Below are positions 51,129 through 57,821 of a stretch of DNA of 64,000 bases, one piece after another. A program made the position numbers and the translations under genes. A model generated the notes under the pieces. The model was not told the origin of the DNA and did not search any database. It saw only the letters and a list, made by a program, of their open reading frames with translations. How positions within the stretch are numbered: the first letter of the stretch is position 1; each line of letters starts with the position of its first letter. Source of the stretch: Candidatus Dormiibacterota bacterium (lineage in GTDB: Bacteria; Chloroflexota; Dormibacteria; CF-121); the NCBI GenBank assembly GCA_035544955.1, contig DASZZN010000009.1:124001-188000 (forward strand), given 5' to 3'.

Positions 51129-52313
51129 TCAGCCCAGGTTTCCGGGTAACACCCCGACCATGGCGCCCGGCGTATCCATTGGACTGACGGCCCCACTCGA
51201 AGTGTCAAAGAGAGCCAGTTTTCCTTGTGGTGTCTGAAAAACCAAATGCCTCGAATCTACCCAACCCTGTGCAGTACCCCCGACGTTCGTGGATACCCGT
51301 TTCCCCGACAGGTCGACGAGAGTGATGGATTCTCCACCGCCGCAGCCACCATCTGGCTGCTGGTGACGAAAAACAGTGGCGATTTGCCGGCCATCTGGGG
51401 ATACCGGACCGCCAACTCCACAGACGTCGCTTGGGATAGTACGGCTACTTCCATCCCAGCTCTCGAGCAGCGACTGATGGTGGCTGTCGCCGTAGTGCAC
51501 CTCGCATTCGATCCCTGCTGGAGTCGGGAGCCCAAAGGAGACTGCACCCGAAGGCCCGGAGCAAATGGTAGCGAGCCGCGTTGCAGTGGTCGCGTCGGCG
51601 ACGTGATATTCGTAAGCCCGATAGGCGCAGATGTCGCACGGGTTCTGGCCATATGGACCGCCGGCTACGCCGATGACAAGCTGACCAGCGTGCCAGCCAA
51701 TCGGCCACTCGACCGCGCTCCGCGATTCGAAGAGGTCAACGTGGTGGCCACCACCTAATAAGTCCTCGACATATAGTCGCGTATGGATGCTCCCCATTGA
51801 GACGCTCGGGTAATCAACGACGGTCACGGCAATGCGTTGATCGTCAGGACTAACCGCAAACGCCGCGTGAGTCAGTGTTCCGGCCGGCAGCGTATGTGCA
51901 AGTCCAGCCGATCCGCTGAGCGCCACGAAGCGGACGGCTGATTCTCCGTCCAAATAATAGACGCGATTGTTGGACGCGCTCACTTGTGGGAGGGACGTCG
52001 GATGTCCGTAGCCATCGTCGGTGAAATGGATCTCGGACCAACTCCGGTTTGCCGCAGTCGCCGTCCGGATAGTTTTGCCGGTGAGGTCCACCAACGAAAC
52101 GGTGTAGCTTGGTGGCGTCGGGTACATGTCTAAGCCACTGATGATCACGGCGAGCGGCGTGATCTGTACCTGACTTGTAGTCGGCGTGGGACTCGAGCCA
52201 GGCGCCGTCAGGCTAGGGCCTTGCGTTTTTGCGGGAGGTGACGCCGTCTGGGCGCCGCAGCCGCTCGTTAGGACGGACAGCCCAAGGAGCGAGACGACGA
52301 TTACCCGCTTCAC
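51129..52313 (-). CDS. Lipoprotein, predicted beta-propeller (family 2, array unit 12)
   Basis: A 394-residue protein with lipobox LSVLTSGC, a Pro/Ser/Thr linker and propeller-like strands: YTVSLVDLTGKTIRTATAAN, NRVYYLDGESAVRFVALSG, AFAVSPDDQRIAVTVVDYP, GGPVSPDGRQIATVFRHQQP, RHLVFQTPQGKLALFDTSSG. It resembles 40881-42113 in plan. The region with CDICAYRAYEY and other Cys may form disulfides. It is a likely surface protein. Confidence 0.7.
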   Translation of the reverse strand: MKRVIVVSLLGLSVLTSGCGAQTASPPAKTQGPSLTAPGSSPTPTTSQVQITPLAVIISGLDMYPTPPSYTVSLVDLTGKTIRTATAANRSWSEIHFTDDGYGHPTSLPQVSASNNRVYYLDGESAVRFVALSGSAGLAHTLPAGTLTHAAFAVSPDDQRIAVTVVDYPSVSMGSIHTRLYVEDLLGGGHHVDLFESRSAVEWPIGWHAGQLVIGVAGGPYGQNPCDICAYRAYEYHVADATTATRLATICSGPSGAVSFGLPTPAGIECEVHYGDSHHQSLLESWDGSSRTIPSDVCGVGGPVSPDGRQIATVFRHQQPDGGCGGGESITLVDLSGKRVSTNVGGTAQGWVDSRHLVFQTPQGKLALFDTSSGAVSPMDTPGAMVGVLPGNLG

Positions 52314-52771
52314 TGCCTGCTTAACGAATCAACTAGGGGTTTGGTTTCGAGGCCATCGATATCCTGCCCGCTCGTGAGACCGAGGAAATCGGTCCCATAA
52401 GCGACCGCGTCTCACCGTTTCGTGCGGTTCGGCTGAAGAGGCATAAGCACCGCGAGGCGGTTAATGACCGCCATGAGTGCGCCATCTACGTCTGTCACCA
52501 GAGTTGCCAAACCGGACCAATTGACCCAGCCATCGCCTTCAATACGGGAAGATCTCGTGAGGACCTCGCTCAACCGCGATTACGACGCTCAGATGTCGCA
52601 TGACGGAGCATGTTGCGAGTGGCGTCATGGGCCCAGACGTCGACTGGAGAAGCCCCGCCTGCGGTTCCGGCGACAGGACGACAACTGCAAGCGGCCGAAA
52701 CCGTGGGTCGATGAATGCTTCGGCGGCTCCGAGTGCGTAACCCGGTTGCTGCAGTTGGCGTTACCCTTCGC
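52314..52771. other. Gene-free stretch holding repeat copy 12
   Basis: Divergent promoter region between two propeller lipoprotein genes. Beyond the repeat at 52503-52542 no feature was recognised in these ~460 bp. Confidence 0.55.
52503..52542 (+). repeat. Array repeat copy 12
   Basis: GTTGCCAAACCGGACC, AATTGACCCAG, CCATCGCCTTCAA, with a full match to the tRNA core. Minus-strand frame GWVNWSGLATLVTDV then INRLAVLM. Confidence 0.93.
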
Positions 52772-53887
52772 GTGAGGCGGCTGATCCCGGCTGCTATCTT
52801 GCCGTTGATGCTCGCGGCATGTGGTAGCAAAGCCCATCTGGCGGCTGCATCGCATCCCTCGCACTCGGCCAGTCAACCTAGTGCCACCGTTACCGCCACC
52901 GCCGCGGCCACCACGACGCCAGAGACGGCTAGTCCCTCGCCGGGCAACCCCAATTGCAGGTTACCGGTGGCTATCGACCAGGTTGGCGGTTTCGTGGCCT
53001 TCCCGGGCGCTGCTTTCACATCCGATCCTGCCAGCAAGCTAACCTTCGACGGCGCGACAAACACCTTCCGCACCGAGGCCTCGCCGGTGTTGCACGGACC
53101 GAATTCCGGCAGCACTCTCAGCTACGACCCGGGCCACGGTCGCTGGCTCCCGGTCGACACCACGGCCGTATCGCCGGACGGAGCCAGTTATGCCTATGCG
53201 CAGGGCATTGTGCCGCCCGACGCGCAGGGACCGATCGTTCCCAGTGGATCCCACATTCACGTAGTCGCCATCAAGACCGGCGCCGACCGCATCGTGTACA
53301 GCGGTCAGCTGCTCGCAGTCGTCGGATGGCGGCGCGAGGGAATCTATCTCACTCATCCCTGCGCTGAGGGCTGCGGCGAAGCGGGTGGCCTATGGCTACT
53401 CGATCCGTCCGCTGGTTCGCTGCAGCAAGTCGTTCCGCTGCCGACGCCAAATCCTGAACGTGTAGGGGCCGTGACCTGGTCGGGCTTGGGTGGCGGGGCG
53501 GCCTGGGCAGTTACGGGCGATCCCAGCAATCCGAATTCGCCGCCTGATCGGCTTCTCCGCCATGACCTGAACGGCGGACCCCAGGAGCCCTGGTTTACGA
53601 AAGCGGGCAGCCAGATGAGTTTGCTTACCGTTGCCGGGACCCAGCCGATCGTGTCCGTATATACGGCTGCCGAGACGGACGTTTGGCTGGTGACGGGGCG
53701 AAACCAGGCCCAGCTTTTGGTTGCCACGCCTGCTTCCGAAACCAACGGCCTACTCTATCCCACCGTTGCCAGGCGGGATGCTAATGGGATCTGGTTTGGC
53801 AGCTCCTCGGGCGTTTTTCTGTGGGCCAACGGTTCCATCAATGAGCTTTACAGCCAACGGGCCTCGCCTGCCGGCGTTTGCAGCTAG
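52772..53887 (+). CDS. Lipoprotein, predicted beta-propeller (family 1, array unit 13)
   Basis: This 371-residue paralogue of 38811-39929 has lipobox LPLMLAAC, a long Thr/Ala/Ser linker and shared blocks GGFVAFPGAAFTSDP, GRWLPVDTTAVSPDGASYAY, HIHVVAIKTGADRIVYSGQ, GGLWLLDPSAGSLQQVVPL, ANGIWFGSSSGVFLWANGS and a C-terminal GVCS. The GTG at 52772 gives the signal peptide; longer frames add non-signal sequence. It is the last cassette of the array. Confidence 0.72.
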   Translation: MRRLIPAAILPLMLAACGSKAHLAAASHPSHSASQPSATVTATAAATTTPETASPSPGNPNCRLPVAIDQVGGFVAFPGAAFTSDPASKLTFDGATNTFRTEASPVLHGPNSGSTLSYDPGHGRWLPVDTTAVSPDGASYAYAQGIVPPDAQGPIVPSGSHIHVVAIKTGADRIVYSGQLLAVVGWRREGIYLTHPCAEGCGEAGGLWLLDPSAGSLQQVVPLPTPNPERVGAVTWSGLGGGAAWAVTGDPSNPNSPPDRLLRHDLNGGPQEPWFTKAGSQMSLLTVAGTQPIVSVYTAAETDVWLVTGRNQAQLLVATPASETNGLLYPTVARRDANGIWFGSSSGVFLWANGSINELYSQRASPAGVCS

Positions 53888-54128
53888 TGGCCTCTCAGGA
53901 GAGCATCGACCGAGCTTGCAAACGGACGACGGTCCATTCCGGCCCGTCGCCCAGGTCCTGAAGTTTGCGCGGGAAGCCGTTCGATAGCTTGCGCTAGTTC
54001 TCCGATCACATTGGCAACTTCAGTTGCTAACCCTGACCAATTGACCCAGCTCCCTCGGAATCCAGTAACCGGTCAAGTTGGCGGCGATTCGACCGCGACC
54101 ACGGAGCGCTCGGGCGATGGGTGATCTC
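53888..54128. other. Right border of the array
   Basis: Apart from repeat copy 13 no feature was recognised. A decayed GMC oxidoreductase tail begins just beyond. Confidence 0.5.
54023..54051 (+). repeat. Array repeat copy 13 (right border, core lost)
   Basis: GTTGCTAACCCTGACC, AATTGACCCAG, then CTCCCTCGGAATCC, so the tRNA-like core is gone after CCCAGC. Minus-strand frame SWVNWSGLATEVANV then IERLP. This is the last copy seen. Confidence 0.87.
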
Positions 54129-54392
54129 CTAGAGAAGCGAGCCAGTCAGTTCCGAGAGACGCTCGGCAATCATGATCGTGGGGATGTGCGTGAAGCCCGA
54201 GGGCACGTTGGGCATGATCGACGCGTCGATAACGCTCAGTCGATCCGTGCCGTGGACAGGCCCGGAGGCGTCTCCCACCGCGCCAGCCTGTGGCCGCAGG
54301 CCCATCGAGCACGTTCCGACGACCGGCGCGGGCGGATCGGCGCAAAGCTGTCGAATCGCTGGCTGGCGAGCAGCGTCCAGCGCCCGGTCGTG
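54129..54392 (-). pseudogene. GMC oxidoreductase C-terminal remnant
   Basis: The minus-strand frame ending at 54129 reads VVGTCSMGL, then HGTDRLSVIDASIMPNVPSG and FTHIPTIMIAERLSELTGSL. This is the conserved C-terminal block of GMC (glucose-methanol-choline) flavin oxidoreductases, including the catalytic-region VIDAS-MP-x-PSG. The N-terminal ~85% is missing: an in-frame stop lies directly upstream, where the toxin-antitoxin promoter begins. The gene appears truncated by whatever brought in the toxin-antitoxin module. Confidence 0.75.
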
Positions 54393-54393
54393 C

Positions 54394-54399
54394 TACAAT
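54394..54399 (+). promoter_or_regulatory. Possible -10 box of toxin-antitoxin operon
   Basis: TACAAT ends 6 nt before the antitoxin ATG, consistent with a leaderless, autoregulated TA transcript. No ribosome-binding sequence precedes the start. Confidence 0.42.
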
Positions 54400-54405
54400 A
54401 CGCAT

Positions 54406-54681
54406 ATGTCGACACCAATTAGTGCGTTACAACGCAATGCATCACGGGTAGTACGGCGGGTGGCCGCATCCGGGGTGGCTGAGGAGATCACCGATCATGG
54501 CCGCGTCGTCGCGATCCTTGCTCCGCCGCCTCGTACAGAGGGCCTCGAGCGTCTGCGCCAAGCCGGCGCGGTGCGCCCCGCCAAGCCAGGTCGGCTCGAC
54601 GAGGTCATCAAGGAGCTTGGGACGCTGCCTGAGCTCGGACTCATGGACGCTCTGCAGGAGCAGCGTGACACAGACCGGTGA
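54406..54681 (+). CDS. Phd/YefM-like antitoxin
   Basis: A 91-residue protein with the Phd fold start: MSTPISALQRNASRVVRRVA, VAEEITDHGRVVAILAPPP. It is followed by a C-terminal segment (LERLRQAGAVRPAKPGRLDE, LGTLPELGLMDALQEQRDTD) that would wrap the toxin. It should bind its own promoter and neutralise the PIN toxin encoded next, with GTGA overlap. Confidence 0.88.
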   Translation: MSTPISALQRNASRVVRRVAASGVAEEITDHGRVVAILAPPPRTEGLERLRQAGAVRPAKPGRLDEVIKELGTLPELGLMDALQEQRDTDR

Positions 54682-55097
54682 GTAAGAAGGAATCGCTCGA
54701 AGCGCTCTACGTTGACTCGTCGGTGTTGGTTGCGCTCCTCGCCCCGGGTGACAGGCATCATCGATACGCGGCCCGGCTTGCTCGTGCCGACCAGCGGCCA
54801 ATGGTGACCTCGTCGGTAAGTGAGGTCGAGATCGGTCGCGCCTTGGGCCGGCGGGCAGCCCCCGCTGCGGTCCAGGCGGCAGCTCGCGAGCTACTGGATC
54901 ACTGCGAAATTGTGGACCTCACTCCCGAAATCCGGCTCCGGGCGATCGAGGTGCGTCCGGCCAGCGTCAGATCGTTAGACGCCATTCACGTCGCCACAGC
55001 GATGGTCGCAAGGATCAATCGCTTCGTATCCTTCGACGCCCGGCAGCGGATCGCCGCCGAAGAGATGGGGATGAAGCTCGTTGGGGCCAGCACCTAA
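54678..55097 (+). CDS. vapC: PIN-domain ribonuclease toxin (VapC family)
   Basis: This 139-residue PIN protein has conserved acidic residues Asp13 (LYVDSSVLVALL), Glu in SEVEIGRAL (49/51), Asp101 (RSLDAIHVATA) and Asp120 (FVSFDARQR) for metal-dependent RNA cleavage. It is a typical VapC that cuts tRNA or rRNA when released from the antitoxin. GTG start overlaps the antitoxin stop. The 3' end overlaps a minus-strand frame ending LRRLLS (see 55094). Confidence 0.92.
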   Translation: MSKKESLEALYVDSSVLVALLAPGDRHHRYAARLARADQRPMVTSSVSEVEIGRALGRRAAPAAVQAAARELLDHCEIVDLTPEIRLRAIEVRPASVRSLDAIHVATAMVARINRFVSFDARQRIAAEEMGMKLVGAST

Positions 55098-55198
55098 GAG
55101 AGGAGTCGACGCAGACCAGCCGAAATTCCCTGGCTGAGGTCAGCGGCGATCGTCCGAAGCCTCGGAGGGATGTCCAACTGCGCTGCCAACCAATGCTG
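55094..55198 (-). other. Possible distant relative of the array-repeat peptide
   Basis: The minus-strand frame reads HWLAAQLDIPPRLRTIAADL then SQGISAGLRRLLS and a stop. The hydrophobic spacing and xLRRLL ending resemble the peptide encoded by the array repeats, but the GWVNWS part and the DNA repeat are absent. It has no start codon. It may be coincidence. Confidence 0.2.
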
Positions 55199-55363
55199 AG
55201 CTCGGTGACTTGACAGAACGCCAATGTTGAGCGCAGAGTGAAAATGGACTCACCGGCCCATCTCGCGCCCCTCTCACTGGAGTCGGGATTCTGATCCGCC
55301 CCTGAGTTGAGCGAAGAGCTTCGCACGTTTCTTGGCGGGAAGGATTCTAGGAGGTGCACGGCA

Positions 55364-56326
55364 ATGACTCGGCTGACAAGGCCCCTGATGGCCTCGCTTA
55401 TCTCCGTCTCAGCGTTGGTCCTCTTCGCATGGTCGATGGCGGCGCTGGCGTCCACGGCCCCAGACCTCGGGAAGGCCAAAAGTTTCGCGGTGCTGGCGGG
55501 CACAACGGTCACCAACACCGGCCTGACGGTGATTACGGGCGATCTCGGGGTGAGTCCCGGCACCGCCGTCACGGGTATGACCGGCCCCCCGGATGGAACC
55601 CTTCACGGGACGCAGCACACTGGTACCGACGCGCTGGCGATACAGGCCAAGAATGACCTGACTACGGCGTATGGCGTCGCAGCTTCGTCCCCCTGCAATT
55701 TCAATGAGACTGGCAAGAATCTCGGGACCCAAACTCTCACGCCTGGCACCTACTGTCAGACCACGGCGCCGACGCTAACCGGGACGCTCACGCTCAGCGG
55801 CAATGGGGTCTTCATCTTCCAGATCGGGAGTACCCTCGTCACCGGACCCGGCGCAACCGTACACCTCACGGAGGGGGCTCAGCCCTGCAACGTCTTCTGG
55901 CAGGTCAGCAGTTCGGCAACCCTTGACACGACGACCACCTTTGTTGGAACCATCATGGCGCTTTCAGATATCAGCCTTAAGGACGGAGCAAGCATCCAGG
56001 GCCGAGCTCTGGCACAGACCGGCCAAGTGACGTTGATCCACAATCAGATCACGGCGCCGACCGACTGCAGCGAAGTCACCGTGCCGGGCCCGACAGCCAG
56101 CCCCACACCGACACCCACGCCAACACCCACGGCCAGCCCCACACCGACACCCACACCGACACCCACACCGACACCCACGGCCAGCCCCACACCATCCCCG
56201 GCACCCGCGCTCGCGACCACCGGCGATGGTCCGCAGAACGCTCTTCCCTTGATGCTGGTGCTGATCGCCGGGTATTGCGTCGCGGGCTTGGGCCTGATCG
56301 TTCGAGAGCGGGGCCGCAGAGTGTAG
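55364..56326 (+). CDS. Ice-binding-like (DUF3494) surface protein with LATTG anchor
   Basis: A 320-residue exported protein. The signal peptide ends near ALASTAPD; the DUF3494 domain follows (LGKAKSFAVLAGTTVTNTGL, TVITGDLGVSPGTAVTG, TPGTYCQTTAPTLTGTLTLS, GNGVFIFQIGSTLVTGPGAT, NVFWQVSSSATLDTTTTFVG). Next is a Pro/Thr/Ser repeat stalk, then LATTG near residue 282, a hydrophobic helix and tail RERGRRV. LAxTG signals are used by class E sortases. DUF3494 proteins bind ice or act as adhesins. AGGAGG precedes the ATG. Confidence 0.85.
   Translation: MTRLTRPLMASLISVSALVLFAWSMAALASTAPDLGKAKSFAVLAGTTVTNTGLTVITGDLGVSPGTAVTGMTGPPDGTLHGTQHTGTDALAIQAKNDLTTAYGVAASSPCNFNETGKNLGTQTLTPGTYCQTTAPTLTGTLTLSGNGVFIFQIGSTLVTGPGATVHLTEGAQPCNVFWQVSSSATLDTTTTFVGTIMALSDISLKDGASIQGRALAQTGQVTLIHNQITAPTDCSEVTVPGPTASPTPTPTPTPTASPTPTPTPTPTPTPTASPTPSPAPALATTGDGPQNALPLMLVLIAGYCVAGLGLIVRERGRRV
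56101..56197 (+). repeat. Low-complexity PT-repeat DNA (stalk region)
   Basis: ACACCGACACCCAC-type 12-bp units and variants encode TPTPTPTPTASP stalk repeats within the DUF3494 surface protein. It is likely prone to length change. Confidence 0.85.
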
Positions 56327-56434
56327 ACGGCGAGCGATTCGCCAGGGCGGCCGATTGAGGACTGAGCGCACGGCCGCGGCTCGGCCAGATCCAGCTCTCG
56401 TACCTTTTTGTTCCGACAAGCGTTCACTAACGGG

Positions 56435-57817
56435 ATGACGACTGCCGGTCGATCGGGCCTTGCCAGCCTCGCGGCACTCGCCATCACCGCGGTTTCTCCC
56501 GGCGCGGCGAACGTAACGGCGGCGGGCAACCCGTGGTCACCAGCCGCGAGGATGGTGCAGGCGCACGAGGCCGCGACCGCGACGCTGCTGGCAAACCGCA
56601 AAGTGCTGGTGGTCGGCAGTTGGCCAGACCTCAACACCGGCGCCGAGCTCTACGACCCCGCCCTGGATACCTGGTCGCCCACCGGGCCCATGGTCGTCCC
56701 GCGGGCGTTGGGCACGGCCACGCTCTTGCCCTCCGGCAAGGTGCTGATCGCTGGGGGGATTACGGCGGACACCGGCCACAGCACGACACGAACCGAGCTC
56801 TATGACCCGGAAACCAACTCCTGGTTCTCAGGAGAAAACATGGCTGTCCAGCGCAGCAGCCACACGGCCACGCTCCTGTCGAGCGGCAAGGTCCTGGTCG
56901 CCGGAGGCCAGAACGCGAGCGGCTACATCGCCACGGCCGAGCTCTACGACCCGGTCAGCAATCACTGGACGATGGCGGCCCCGATGGAAGCCGGATACGC
57001 CGGCGCCCGCGCAACCCTGCTGGCGAATGGAACGGTGCTTCTTGCCGGCGGAGCCACCCTTGGCGACGCTCGAGCGGAGCTTTATGACCCGGCGACCAAC
57101 CGGTGGTCGAACGCCGGCACGGCAGCGCGAAATACAGAAACCATGACCAGGCTGACTGACGGTCGGGTCTTGATCACGGGGCAAGGCAAGGAAGCTAATC
57201 TGTATAACCCGGCCACCAATCGCTGGTCCGTTGCGGCAGCCATGCTCCAGGATCGCGTTGCTCCCAGTGCCACCCGCATCGCCGACGGTCGGGTCCTGGT
57301 CGCCGGCGGCAGCACCACGATCGGCGGTCAGCAGGTCTGGTTGACCAGCGCGGAGATCTACGACCCTAAAGCGAATCGCTGGTCACCAGCAGGCTGCATG
57401 GCCCAAGCACGCTGGGAGCAGACAGCCACCCTGGTGTCGACGAGGCTGCTGGTCGCCGGTGGCAGCGTACCGCCAGCTGCGCTATCCAGCGCTGAAATGT
57501 TCGATCCGGGCAACGAGTCCGCCAGCCAGCTGATTGACTTCTGCCCTACCGCTTCGGCGGGCCAATCCGCCGTGGACACGCCATCTCCGCCGCCCTCGGC
57601 GACGGTCGCGGCACCGTCCGCCTCCTCGACTGGTGCTGCGACACAGGCATCGGTCCGGCCCGCGGGGGAGCTGGCGCGGCTTACGGGCGTCCCGGGCGTG
57701 GGCACTCTGACCGTCAGTCGAGTGGCAGCCGTCGGGATCGTTGCCGGTGTCCTCGTGCTACTCGCGCTCGCTATCGCGCTCCTCCTGCGGGCTCGATCGC
57801 GGAGGCGCGGCATCTAA
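56435..57817 (+). CDS. Exported Kelch-repeat protein with C-terminal membrane anchor
   Basis: A 460-residue protein with a signal peptide and six or seven Kelch-like blades of the form A-T-L-L-x-x-G-K-V-L-x-A-G-G then AELYDPxTNxW (ATLLPSGKVLIAGG, TELYDPETNSWFSG, ATLLSSGKVLVAGGQN, AEIYDPKANRWSPAG). A Pro/Ser linker and a transmembrane helix (VGIVAGVLVLLALAIALLL) with basic tail follow. It would display a beta-propeller on the outer face. The start at ATG 56435 is chosen over an upstream TTG. Confidence 0.85.
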   Translation: MTTAGRSGLASLAALAITAVSPGAANVTAAGNPWSPAARMVQAHEAATATLLANRKVLVVGSWPDLNTGAELYDPALDTWSPTGPMVVPRALGTATLLPSGKVLIAGGITADTGHSTTRTELYDPETNSWFSGENMAVQRSSHTATLLSSGKVLVAGGQNASGYIATAELYDPVSNHWTMAAPMEAGYAGARATLLANGTVLLAGGATLGDARAELYDPATNRWSNAGTAARNTETMTRLTDGRVLITGQGKEANLYNPATNRWSVAAAMLQDRVAPSATRIADGRVLVAGGSTTIGGQQVWLTSAEIYDPKANRWSPAGCMAQARWEQTATLVSTRLLVAGGSVPPAALSSAEMFDPGNESASQLIDFCPTASAGQSAVDTPSPPPSATVAAPSASSTGAATQASVRPAGELARLTGVPGVGTLTVSRVAAVGIVAGVLVLLALAIALLLRARSRRRGI

Positions 57818-57821
57818 ACCG

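Noticed and set aside
38736-54051. CRISPR array
   Set aside because: Repeats are imperfect, 0.56-2.3 kb apart and separated by genes, and no cas genes are present.
40054-54051. Classical integron attC sites
   Set aside because: No paired RYYYAAC and GTTRRRY boxes, no long imperfect palindrome and no integron integrase in the window. The element is better described as integron-like only in organisation.
56101-56197. PT-rich repeats as a peptide array like that at 12575
   Set aside because: They are a normal stalk between a surface domain and its sorting signal.
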